A DNA stretch of 64,000 nucleotides from Oidiodendron maius Zn (lineage: Eukaryota; Ascomycota; Leotiomycetes; Myxotrichaceae): the NCBI GenBank assembly GCA_000827325.1, contig KN832870.1:3038001-3102000 (forward strand), written 5' to 3'. Positions within the stretch are counted from its first letter, which is position 1. Each line of letters opens with the position of its first letter. Made by a program: the position numbers and the translations under genes. Shown in pieces: positions 11,194 to 21,793 of this stretch. The notes under the pieces were generated by a model, which saw nothing but the letters and a program-made list of their open reading frames with translations, ran no database searches and was not told the origin of the DNA.

Positions 11194-12891
11194 CTAGTTT
11201 TTGACAGCAGTCTCCTCGTTTACGGTAGTGGGCTCCTGCTTATCCGTCTCCGCTATGTGCTCTCTGTCAAGTTCCTGAGCCAAAACACCCTTGTGAAGCA
11301 CCTGCTCGATATCTGCACGCCTCTGCTCAGCGGCGATGGTGCCGAACAAGATATCCATATCCTCGAGCGTCATGCCCTTCGTCTCCTTGATGAAAAAGAA
11401 TACAAACAGGCCATTACCGAGGCAGAAACAACCGAACATGATGAATGTGCGGTAGCCGATGTGGTTCACAGCGCTAGGCGTGAGCTCAGTGATGCAGAAG
11501 TTGAAGAGCCATTGCGTGGCTGCACCCATGCCGACACCGTAGGAACGAAGGCGGGTAGGGAAGATCTCAGAGAGGTACACCCAAGGAATGGGCCCCCAAG
11601 ATGCACTATATCCAATAACATAGAGGTAGATCATGACCACCATAGCAATGGAGGCAGAGGAGACGACATTCACATTGGTCGGTGGGTGGGTCTTGAGGAC
11701 GGCACCGATAATGAACATCATGATCATCATCCATGCGGCGCCGAAGAGGAGCGACTTGCGTCGGCCAAACTTGTCGATACCGATGATTAGGAAGATACCA
11801 GTGGTGACCACCTTAACGGTTCCATAGACACCGGTTGCGAACAAAGATGAGTTAGTTTTAGATACACCAATAGTCTACATCTTAGTGAGCTGACATCCCA
11901 TAAGCCGGTAGGTTCAATGCTTACCTGGAAGATCTGAGGTGCATAGTATCCGATGCTATTCGTTCCGCTGAATTGCTGGCAGAACATGAGCCAGAAGCCG
12001 GTGATGAATCGCACGCGGTTTCCTGGTCTGAGACATTCCTTCCAGCGGACACCCTCGGTCTCAGCGAGTTCTTCCTCGATAGAGGCACGAATTTCAGCGA
12101 TTTCCTTTAGGACATCAGGGTCCTCGATGGACTCGCAGCGCATGTAAGCTAGTGATGCAGTGGCTTCTTCGTATCGGCCCTGCTTCATGAGCCATCTTGG
12201 GGACTCCTTCAGGAAAAAGAGGCCAATAAAGAGGAATCCTCCGAAGATAATCTGAAGACCGACTGGGACTCTCCATTGCTTCGTTGATACAGGGATATGG
12301 AGACTGACTCCATAGTCAAGCCAATAGGCAAACGTGGAGCCAATGACAAGGAGTTCTTGGAAGAGACCAGTAATCCGTCCACGGACTTCAGGAGGGCAGT
12401 TCTCTGCCACGAAGACGGGGGTGATACTACTCATGCCACCGATACCCAGACCTGCGACGACTCTGCCGCCATAAATCATGCCGATATTGTGGTGCGCACC
12501 GGTCTGGATTGCCGCTCCGAGAAGGAAGACCAGCGCAAACCCCATGAGGGAATAGCGACGACCATATCGATCATTCAAAAAGGCCGCAGCAATAGCACCG
12601 AAGAAGCAGCCGGCCGTGAGGAGCGAGACGACGTTTGAGGAAACATGAGCATTTTTGGCACTGGAGAAACCGGAACTGTCCGTCGGAAGACCGAAGTCGA
12701 GCTTGAAGGACTTCAAAGCCAGAACGCTGCCCATCACTCCGGTGTCATAACCTACCCAGAATGATCAGTATCAAGTCTTTTTTAGAATCAAGAGTGGGTA
12801 GAGTAATCTTACCAAACAGCAGTGAGCCCATATAGGCCACCGTCGCGAGTATGTACACCCGACGATTCTTAAAGAAGCCGCCTTGCGCCAT
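11194..12891 (-). CDS. MFS sugar/quinate-type transporter
   Basis: Three exons (12813-12891, 11925-12751, 11194-11874) encode 528 residues. The introns are 61 and 50 nt with donors GTAAGA and GTAAGC, and frame is kept. The start MAQGGFFKNRRVYILATVAY leads into helix 1 and the LFGYDTGVMGS turn. The sugar-porter marks follow: NDRYGRRYS after helix 2, GRVVAGLGIGG, ESPRWLMKQGR at the end of helix 6, QQFSGTNSIGYYAPQIFQ in helix 7, DKFGRRKS, and PWVYLSEIFPTRLRSYG. The tail has KETKGMTLEDMD. These place it in the sugar-porter family, closest in style to fungal quinate permeases, with twelve predicted membrane helices in the plasma membrane. No quinate catabolic gene lies beside it, so the substrate is an inference. 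Confidence 0.9.
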
Positions 12892-15740
12892 GATGAAGAG
12901 CGGTTTTGCCAGCACCGACTTGACACGCAAAAGAGATGAAAAAAATATATTTTTTCAAGCTGCTGGGCAAGTAGCTGGTTCCCAGGGTGGTATAAAACGG
13001 GTTCGAGCAGCTCACGCGAGTTAAATAAAACGACCGAGCATGGTCAGTGGGAGGGGTGTTGGCGGTGAAGCTCATTCGTGGATTTCTTTTTTCATCGAAA
13101 TCTCCTACCCCATTGACAGCTATCATTCCACCAATAACTCCGGCCACAACACGTAAAGAGCATTCGGTGGCCGATCTCCGAGGCAAATCATTGGGGCGCG
13201 GCGCGGCAAGACTCCGCAAAGTCGTTCTGCGCCTAGCTAGGGCCTCCATGCGGGGAGCACATGTCTGTTGGATCGGATACCGGGCCTCATTACAGCGAGC
13301 GTGAGAGTTGACGGTCTTGTCCACCAGGAGGCAGCCTTGGAGGGGTCACAGGAAGAGCCAGAGATGGCTGTGCCGTGGCAAAAGGGTTCTCCCTTTCCAT
13401 GTCAGTGGTGTGTCTGAGGGTGCGTGATCTTTGGGGGAGTAATCTGGAATTGCAAGCGAGGTGGGTCAAGATATTACGGGGGAATGATTGTGGAATGTGG
13501 AGGCTGGACTGCGTCTCGCTCCCCGGACTCGCTTCCAGAATGAGCGGAGAGCACGGCCCTCTCGAACATGGCGCTGACTGGCATTCATCAGCCAACGCCG
13601 TCTCTCTTCGAAGATGTTTGGTGCAAGAATGACGGTTAGACGCCGTTTGAGGCATACTGCAAGGGTTAATGGGAGAGCCGGGAAGGTCAGCATAGCTTTG
13701 AGTTGGACAGCAGTTCCCATTTCCGGGATTCTACTGTGGGCGAGAATGTACAGTACAGGAAGTTCCTATTCTGGCCTCGATCAACATTTAGTCTTATCAT
13801 CTATGCCGACGCATTCCTCCCATAGAGTACTCTATCGCGATCATTTGGACAACTCATCCGGAGAACTATTGCAGCAGCGCTTTATGTGCTCATTGCAGGA
13901 GAGAGGCGTAGTTGATGATACGTGACCCCTAGACCATGCTTCCGCCCTGGGGGGCCAAGACGCCAGTGGCCCCAGCCGTCCTTGTGCATGTGCATATTCG
14001 CCCGCTCGAGCGTAACCCGTCAATGGAGAGAGCTTGCTTTACTCTACTTCGGTTTTCGATTACCGGTCGGGCCAGATGGAGGGTCTAGTGTGATGCAGCC
14101 TGTCTATCATTGTTGACAAGATCATCTAGAAATCAGAAAGAACTCGTCAAGATAGATCGGACACCTATGAGGGCAAGAAAGCTAATAAATATAACAGCTG
14201 TTCTTGATGGGGCTGTATGTGCTACCCGTCAATAAAGCTTTCATTTTGATGCTTGGGCAGTGACATATTGTGAGCGCAAGTCCATATTTCTATTTCAGCC
14301 ACGAATCTTATCCCATCCGCTCATTGGTATAATGCTATACAATATATGCTCTGGCCTCTACGCTTCTGTTGCTAAGTTGTGTTTAACAGACCAAGAGGAA
14401 TGAGAACGCTAGGGACGGAAATAACACTGAAAGAATTGACCACCAAACACAAAACCTATCGTGACACGAATTGTATCGACACTACTTCCGCACACACCAC
14501 CATCATCATCCTCCGTCTCGATCACACGTCATATGGCTTCACGTAGCACCCCGGTCATTAATCAGGACGCTGTGATGGGATGCTTTGTAAACGATGAGTT
14601 CGAGACCCAGTGCCATTGAGATGCGTGTAGGCTTCAGCTGGGAGGTTAAATCGTTGCTTTCGAGCTAAATATCAATGCATTTACCCTCACCTTCATCCTG
14701 CTCGCCGCTGCCGCTGATGCGGGCCCCGTACATCATCTCAACTGCAGTGTCTTTGGCTTCGATCAAAGACAAGGTTCGCCCTTATGGTTCTCTTCGGGAC
14801 GTGCGGCCAGGAGGGACACAGCATACGGCTCTCTACCATCATCTTGATCGGTGACATTGCCATTGACCATCTGATCCATCATCTCGACTCCGTCATCGCT
14901 AGTTTTGTTTGACGTGGAGGCCATGTCAAATCAAGCTGATGATAGAGACTAATAAGAATATCCGATTCAAATATGGGTATTTTGTGGTGCGAAGGACAAT
15001 GAGGTATCACTCGCGGCCATACTTACTTATACTACTGCGCAACTATGATTGCATCGAGTCGTGCCTGCCATTGCTACACAATCGTTACGTAGTTCAATAC
15101 GACGATAAACGACTGAAGACGAAGCGACAAAAGAATATTGGACTAGGGGCACACAGCGTCGTTGCTACAATTGAATTTGATAATCGGCAGACATCGTAGA
15201 ACCAGGTGATAATTAACTTCGATGGCAAGACATTGATACAGGCAAGCGACTCGTCAGTAACAATAATAAGGTCCTTTGCAGGCAGGACAATCATTTATCT
15301 ATGGTGGGATGATAAGAGTCGCTTGGCGATAACTGTCTCACGGGCACATGTCTCAGGATAGGAATGTCAGTTCATGGAAACAATGTGTTCATTGCTGGGT
15401 ATCTATAAACGCAACCCGAACAATAAATAGCCCAGCCGAAGACCCGGAAGCCGATCCCACCTCACGGCAGCACAAGAAACCCGGCAGTCATAGACGACAG
15501 AGCCGAAAAGAATTGAAGTAGATTTCTTGACTGACATTCACCACTTGGAGCGAGTCGTCACGACGACATGGTACGTATGTACATGATCGTTTGATTAATA
15601 AGACGGTAATTCTCAAAAGTGTATACATGTAACGAACTCCCGTAAATGTCGTCCAATGGAAGTCAACCTTTTCCTTCATAAACCACATCCAAACCAAGTA
15701 TTCTATCTTCCCCCGGTGCACCCCATCAATTATCAACTGC
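12892..15740. other. Large intergenic region
   Basis: Almost 3 kb contain no convincing gene. Overlapping ORFs at 13290-13655 and 13466-13720 lack family features. A GTACAGTAC word lies at 13748-13756. A possible small acidic ORF in two frames is listed separately. The last few hundred bases are the 3' flank of the GPI-anchored gene. Confidence 0.4.
14665..14924 (-). other. Possible small acidic gene or relic in two overlapping frames
   Basis: An ATG at 14924 opens a 53-codon frame beginning MASTSNKTSDDGVEMMDQMV and stopping at 14763. In the next frame, with no stop before 14665, the sequence continues as a similar acidic stretch (IEAKDTAVEMMYGARIS). The words DGVEMM and TAVEMM echo each other, as if one short repeat protein had been split by a one-base shift. 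No intron with usable GT-AG signals joins the two. It may be a short-lived gene, a relic, or chance. Confidence 0.25.
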
Positions 15741-16514
15741 TTACAGGAGAGCAGCAGCGATACCTGCAACCATCAGGAGACCACCGGCCTGCTTGGCGGC
15801 GGCGCCACCAGTGAAGGGGGTGATTGAGGTGGTTGGGTAGATGGCTCCAGAAGAGGCGCCGGTGCCAGCTGGGGCGGTGCCGGATGGCGTGTAGATTGGT
15901 GCTGGGGTGGAGGTTGGGTAGACAGTCACGACGCTGGTGGTGTAGGTCGGGATGCAGGTGGAGATGGTAGCAGTGCTGATTATTGGCGCTGGGGAGTAGG
16001 TGCTGGCGGGGTAGGTGGGAGCAGCCTCAGAGCTGGCTGGGTAAGTAGGAGCAGCCTCGGAGCTGGCCGGGTATGTGGGAGCAGCCTCAGAGCTGGCAGG
16101 GTAAGTGGGAGCAGCCTCGGAGCTGGCCGGGTAAGTAGGAACCTCAGAGCTGGTCTCGCACTCGTAGATGGTGGTCGTGGACTTGGACGACGGGTACGAC
16201 GGGGCGTATGTAGAGACAGGGTAAGATGGGACAGTTCCGTTGGAGGCACCAGTACTGGTGGGGTATCCGCCAGCGGTGCTGGTTGGGTACGGGGCACCGG
16301 TCTCAGTGGCAGTGACGGGGCAGATCGTGGTATACAGAGAGATGATATCTGTGGTCACGGAGCCGATTCTGGCTGGGCAGTCGGTAACGGTGGCAGCGCA
16401 GGAGGTGATGGTGTAGACCGAGGTGGCATACACAGTGGAGGTGGTCCACGGGGCCGAGGATTGAGCGCTGACGGCGGCGGCGAGGCCGAGAGAAGAGATG
16501 ATTGATGCCTTCAT
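15741..16514 (-). CDS. GPI-anchored Ser/Thr/Pro-rich cell-surface protein with 10-residue repeats
   Basis: The protein has 257 residues and no intron. A signal peptide ([18 protein letters not shown]) is followed by a Ser/Thr-rich domain with four cysteines near residues 39-65 ([18 protein letters not shown]). The repeat block [10 protein letters not shown] then occurs four times in tandem (about 126-170), followed by another Cys-containing stretch. The C-terminus is a GPI-addition signal: a small-residue omega region ([11 protein letters not shown]) and a hydrophobic tail ending AGIAAALL. Such proteins are covalently attached, heavily O-glycosylated cell-wall components. No catalytic domain is visible. 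A TATA-like element lies about 200 bp upstream of the start. Confidence 0.85.
   Translation of the reverse strand: MKASIISSLGLAAAVSAQSSAPWTTSTVYATSVYTITSCAATVTDCPARIGSVTTDIISLYTTICPVTATETGAPYPTSTAGGYPTSTGASNGTVPSYPVSTYAPSYPSSKSTTTIYECETSSEVPTYPASSEAAPTYPASSEAAPTYPASSEAAPTYPASSEAAPTYPASTYSPAPIISTATISTCIPTYTTSVVTVYPTSTPAPIYTPSGTAPAGTGASSGAIYPTTSITPFTGGAAAKQAGGLLMVAGIAAALL
16005..16139 (-). repeat. 30-bp coding minisatellite in the GPI protein
   Basis: Four and a half copies of a 30-bp unit encode the decapeptide [10 protein letters not shown]. The DNA copies alternate between two variants (GCCTCAGAGCTGG and GCCTCGGAGCTGG on the plus strand). This points to duplication of a 60-bp pair and makes length changes by whole codons likely. 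Confidence 0.8.
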
Positions 16515-17540
16515 TTTGAAGTTTTGAGTTGCAAAGGTGCAAAAATGGGGGGAAGTTGAAGGGTCGTTAGAGAGATCGCGAGCAATAGATATTAAGGTAT
16601 ATCAAAGAGCGTAATCGAATCAGAGATTCTTGTCGTGGGGCAATGAGCGTGGGTGAAGTGAGTCTTGAGGAGAGGGAAGGGAGGGAAAGGAAGGGGAGAC
16701 TTGAGTGAAAGGTGTATATATACCCTACTTCCATATTAAGCCCAGAGGGGCCAACCCGATGTCACGTTCCGGCGAATTGAGCATCTGAGAAGAGCGAAGC
16801 GAAATTAAACCATCGTATCCACAGCGTGAGCAGTGGAGATGTGGGTGAATAGGAGAGCAGCGGGCCAGCCAATGGTTGTGCGCGGGTTCCTGACCCAGTG
16901 CGATGTAATTTCCAGTTTGCCCACGAACAGGCCGGTGGGCCAATGATGGCTGACGGAGCCCTGAAGATCACTGCCGGAGCGCCGCGGGGGAGACAAGGGA
17001 AGACTAAATGGGCGAACTGTCCAACGACTCTAGACCCAGTGGGGCAATCAAGAGGGCGCCAAGGAGACCCTGACATACCGCGCAGCTCATTACGGTGGAG
17101 TCCGGAGGCGGCGAGAATAGGGAATCGACGGGGGGATTCAGCGCGTCTAGCTGGGGCAGCGCAGATGGAAATCCTGCGCTCGAGATTAGTGAGAGCGCTG
17201 GGAAAAGAGGGATAGAGGCCAATCTTACCGCACGGTGGAAACCCCTGCTCCTTGACACAGAGCCCATCTCCGTCCCATCTGGGTGCTCTGCCCTCATACA
17301 GGATCAGGAAATTGTGCCTTCCACCATTCCGCCGCTACTCCCAAGTATGAACAAGCACAATGCCGAAGGAGAACCGAGTTGGTGATGGTCAGCGCTCGCC
17401 CGTCCTTCGCAATTACACCTAAAATGAACAGATGGGCCAGCGAAATAGCCTCCAGTCGGTGGCGAATGTTGCATAGCAATCAGAAGTCCGGGCCGGGAAC
17501 TCGATGTCGACATGCTCCCCTTACGTATGTCAATAATCCA
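16515..17540. other. Intergenic
   Basis: The region holds the promoter of the GPI-protein gene and several overlapping GC-rich ORFs (16898-17215, 17095-17385) without recognisable features. No repeat was noticed. Confidence 0.4.
16714..16723 (-). promoter_or_regulatory. TATA-like element of the GPI-protein gene
   Basis: GTATATATAC, a self-complementary TATA-type sequence, lies about 200 bp upstream of the start codon. It is placed by position and sequence only. Confidence 0.35.
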
Positions 17541-18629
17541 TTAATACTTGGTGGCGCCCTGGCGTCGTCGTTTTTTCCTTGGTGGCGCCAAGACAGGCCA
17601 GTTGCTCTCTTGACACTTGTCTGTTGAGCCAGCACTGGCTGTGCGCTGCCGCTGTGGCGCTTGCTCTATTCCTTGCGTATTCTTCCCATCTGTTGTTGTT
17701 GGTGTGGAGGGCAAGATACCATTCTGGTTCCTCGATAACATTGTAGCAGCAACATCGACATACTCGCCGCAAGGATTATTGTGGAAGAGTCGCAACAGTC
17801 CAAGCTGTTACCGGATTCAGCTGTCGTAGTTTGAATCTCAGAGCTGCCAGTGCCTGCTGAGAGGCCCCCTGACAGGCTCCTGCTCTGCGAACGAGCCAGT
17901 TTATATATCTCATAGGCAGAACCATCCTCAAATGGACCCAGCTCGTCGCGTCTCGAGATCGACTCGAATTGATGCTTGCGACAACGTTTCATAGCCTCGC
18001 AATTCTTCACCCACATGAAGTCATCCGTTGAGTGTTGCCAGGCTCGCAAAGAGTCACATATCTCCTCGCTCCTCGGTGACTACGGGAGACATTGCAAAGA
18101 CGAAAGAATTCTGTCTGACCCAGCCTCGTTCGGCAATAGCCTGGCAGACCCGACTGAAGATTCGGTCTGTGTTGTGGAAGAGCCGGCGCTCTTCGGTGAA
18201 CAGTACAGCCCATAGCTTCGCCTATCTCCACTTGAATTGCGATGTCGATGGAAGCTAAGCGCTAGAGTCCGGCCACCGTCACCTTCATTGACTATGGCTT
18301 TCCTTCCGACGATGGATTGCCCCGGATCATCGCTCTCCTGGTTCTTTTCGAGCCGTGAGTGCTGTACCTGGTATTCTCTCTCGGATTGGCGAGGTTGGTT
18401 ATACTGACACAACTCCACTCAGTTGATCCCAGCGAGTCCCATCATGTTTCAATATCTCTTGCACCTGTTCTTTGGTATGTCGCCGGTAGTCATCTCTCTT
18501 GATACTTTCCTCACTGTTGTGCCACTCGGTTTTCACCCTTTCTATTTGCACAGCTGCTTTCTTTCCCACAGTGGCGATTCTGTTCCTAATCAGTAGTCGT
18601 GTCGTTGGAATTTCGCTCTTCGATTCCAT
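17541..18629 (-). pseudogene. Unrecognised multi-frame coding region (unresolved spliced gene or decaying gene)
   Basis: Four protein-like stretches follow one another on the minus strand. First is a basic segment from the ATG at 18629 (MESKSEIPTTRLLIRNRIAT, then YRRHTKEQVQEILKHDGTRW). Second is a Ser/Arg-rich stretch (18080-18400, RSYGLYCSPKSAGSS). Third is KHQFESISRRDELGPFEDGS (about 17870-18049). Fourth is a C-terminal piece ending PPRKKRRRQGATKY (17541-17795), which looks like a nuclear localisation signal. They lie in different frames and short candidate introns of 37-49 nt do not join all of them in phase. I do not recognise the family. Either some introns were missed or the gene is breaking down. 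Confidence 0.35.
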
Positions 18630-19639
18630 TTCCTCGTCCGCCGGTGGGTCGCCTCTTGGACCAGATTTATAGGCAGTGCGATGGTGGCAGGAGCCAATGG
18701 TCTCCCAATCAAATCAAATAGGACTGAAGGTTTCCTGCTTGTATTAATATACGAGAAACAATGTATTGAACCAGGATGCTCCCTCAGAACTCAGTAAGAT
18801 TGAAGGTTCCTATTAGCTCTTTCCTTATCCGTCCAACTCCTAGACCTCATGCATCCATTTCCATATACTTTCACAAATGTGGAAGGCGCAAGTTTCTCAA
18901 GTAATAAAAGTAATGTACTTGAAATAATAATGCTTCATCGGTGGCTTATCAACAACATAGCAGCGTTTATCAATATTTCATGATTTCAACATCCGTTTGT
19001 CCTGCATTGGCGTCCCACTACTACCACGCATTGTTAATTGAGACACCTATCTACTATGGTCTACTTGTCCCTGCAGAGGAACGCGTAAGTATTTGCGTAA
19101 TATGAAATTTCCAACTATTTTCTTGGCCATCTATTCAGCTAGATATTCCGGGGTCGATGGTGATTTATTATGATCTTTACCCTCCCAGCCGCAGTTGTCT
19201 CCCATTCGAATCCTATCAAATTCCGAACCAGCAGCGATATCCACATTGACAGCAACCTAACGTCATATCATGGTTTCGTTCTCTTCTTACCGCAGTGATT
19301 AGTTTTATCTCAGTAGTGAACACAAGGAGAAGGGGTGGACATTCGGGATCAGCAAGCTGTACGCCAGATTCGCTCGTCATTGCTTCTAGCACCCATAAGA
19401 TTCATGACAAATTGCTTTCAGAGAGTCATAATCTGGCCTATAGCATATTTCGCTTTCTCTTTTCTACGTGGCGTTCTTGAAATCGAAAAGCCGGACGGCC
19501 TTGAGTCTACTCTTAAGACATACTTCGAGCGAAGGCAGCATGGCTAAGGCTTGGGTTCTTAGAACTATACACTACCCTGGTTCTGTTGTTGGCCCTCTTG
19601 GTTCAGGCGGAAACCCAAAAATCATGAAGAGAAAGAGAA
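18630..19639. other. Intergenic
   Basis: AT-rich sequence without a supported gene. Small ORFs at 19295-19674 have no family features, though one (19468-19674) overlaps the start of the following ORF in another frame. Confidence 0.35.
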
Positions 19640-20047
19640 ATGCCCGATTCGCAATACCACCGTTCAAATGTTGACTTTCTGGACACGTCCACCATCGGAT
19701 TGAATCTTTTACGAGTTTGTGGACTCGCAATTAGCGATGTTCCTATTGTCGTGGGGAGCGCATGCCTGCAAAATCTCTGCTCCACTATTCCATTCTATGC
19801 CCCAGTGAAATCTACAGCATCTCGCTTTTCCGACAAAGATGGTGTGAACAGAGACGATGAGATAGTGCTCACCGGAAGTGAATCTCCGAAGCTTAACGAG
19901 AACAAGTCTCCTCCTGAATGGGAGTATACGAATTTAGATAAGTCTTGGTTAGCTGAGGATGGCTTTCTACTGCCACCTGACGAGGAAGAAGAAGTAGAAA
20001 TATGGGACGAACTAGACGAACAAGGAGTGAAGGTTGAACGTGTATGA
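19640..20047 (+). CDS. Hypothetical protein with acidic C-terminus
   Basis: The frame has 135 codons from an ATG. The first half is mixed hydrophobic (LLRVCGLAISDVPIVVGSAC). The second half is strongly acidic and aromatic (SPPEWEYTNLDKSWLAEDGF, then DEEEEVEIWDELDEQGVKVE), which looks like a real protein tail rather than chance. I do not recognise it. It may be the last exon of a gene whose earlier exons lie at 19300-19640 in another frame. Confidence 0.35.
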   Translation: MPDSQYHRSNVDFLDTSTIGLNLLRVCGLAISDVPIVVGSACLQNLCSTIPFYAPVKSTASRFSDKDGVNRDDEIVLTGSESPKLNENKSPPEWEYTNLDKSWLAEDGFLLPPDEEEEVEIWDELDEQGVKVERV

Positions 20048-20404
20048 TTCAAGACAAGGCGCTGTAAAGTCGGCCAGGCATGCCAGGAAGGTAGAGAAGG
20101 GTTTCAAATACACTCAATGAGTGGATCTCCAAAATGGTGATACGGAAGCTCCGAGATGAGGACTTTCTTGGTCAACGTTGAGTTCGCTGGACATATCTGT
20201 TGAATGTCTTACATAGTTCCTTTTACAAACCGGAGCGTAGTTTTCAGGGCCTAGATGTAGATCCATAGCGAATTCTTAACTGAAGCGTTATTAATATCAT
20301 ACTCTTGTCATAGTTTGGACTCGTGGATGAAACTATGTATGCAAAATCGATCATGGTATCTACCTTGCCTAACCTTAACTCCGAGTTGTTACCATAATAG
20401 CAGA

Positions 20405-21374
20405 TCAATATATGCCTTCCTTTAGCCTCTCCCCTATGCCACTCATGCTGGGCTCTCCCTTTTCAACCCCTATGATCCTTCTCTCTACCTCCCAATCACG
20501 CCCCTGCTCCCCTATGACCACACATTTTTCCACATTTCCGGTATCGCCAACAACACATCGACCAACCCTGCCATCGACCCACTCAATCCTCACTTGTTTA
20601 GCTTCTGCATCCGCTGCACTGATATCAACAATAACTTTCTCCCTCTCCTTCCCCTTCTTCCCGCTCTGTCTACCCTCGTCGAGTTTGAACTCTCTCCGCA
20701 GACTCTTAATCACTGATGTGCGATTTTGATATCCCACAATCTGCCGCCGCAAGGCTCGCACAAAACGCCCCAAGTCCTGCGTCACCTTGTCCTTCCCATG
20801 GTCCCCACTGTCACACTTCGTTACCGGCAAGTACCGCGCCGCGAGCGCGGCTAGGGGGATACAAGGCGGTACGGTATGGCGATGCACGCGTAGCAATTCT
20901 TTGTCGGCAAATGGCTTGTTCAACATCACGTAGTATGGTCTTGCGAAGCGCCCGGCGCTCGACACATCGAAGCGGATCCCGAGCACCCGGCCGCCGTCCA
21001 CGGCATTTGGGTCCGGGTCTTGGAGGCGGAAGGTGGTTATGCTTGCACAGATGCGGTAGAGGTTTTCTTTACTCTGCGTAAGATGTTTGGAAGCCGTTTG
21101 CAGGAATGGAGATGCATCTAGCGGGGTAGAAGGGAGGGGCGCGCGTTGGGACGCCCGGAGGCGCGCGAGGATTGTCTGAGAGGTTTGTGACGTGAGGATG
21201 GTGCTTGCTTGAATTGAGCGTAAGGATTTGAGTGATGATACTGAAGTTGGTTAGTTACTGTGGTTGAAAGCGGACGGAAGATAATTGTTTACTCTGAGCT
21301 TGGAGGGAGGAGATATCGGCGTCAAGCAGAGCCCCGACGGGGTCTTTAGGAGCCAGATCTGAAGGAGACTCCAT
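20405..21374 (-). CDS. Kinetochore protein CENP-O / Mcm21 family
   Basis: Two exons (21293-21374 and 20405-21240) joined by a 52-nt intron (donor GTAAAC, acceptor TTCAG) encode 305 residues. The N-terminus (MESPSDLAPKDPVGALLDAD) leads into a short coiled coil (ISSLKSLRSIQ, RLRASQRAPL). The central domain has the CENP-O marks: LGIRFDVSSAGRFARPYYVMLN, then LLRVHRHTVPPCIPLAALAA (about residues 140-165), then GRFVRALRRQIVGYQNRT. The H-R-H-T-V-P-P-x-I-P-L motif is the family hallmark. CENP-O (yeast Mcm21) belongs to the COMA part of the inner kinetochore and links centromeric chromatin to outer complexes. Many of the first residues of exon 2 lack ATG/GTG/TTG, which supports the spliced start. Confidence 0.85.
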
Positions 21375-21793
21375 ACTTATAAGTGTACTATAAGAGTATG
21401 TAGAAAGCACTGCTATACATTGATGTAGCAATTGACGCCGACAGACTAAGAGGCCAGCCTCGTCGTGGTGATGTGATGTCGCGCGAAAACACCAGATCAC
21501 GTGCTTATGGGCTATGCCTGTTTCATGGAATCTCACACCAGCTCTTGATATCTGTCCCTATGCCGCATTATGTTCCACGAGATATAGATATAGATATCTA
21601 TCCTCAATGTATAAACGGAAATATGCTACCTCGTTAAATTTTTGCTCTGGCACTACCCTGACTTGCTTCTCTCGTTCTCGCCACGCCACTCTCCAGGAAG
21701 ACACGTTGCCACGGAGAGCTAGGACGACATTTTAGGACCGAAGTTACCTACCAGGCTGCTAGACGCCAAGATCCCACCACTTCATGAATTTCT

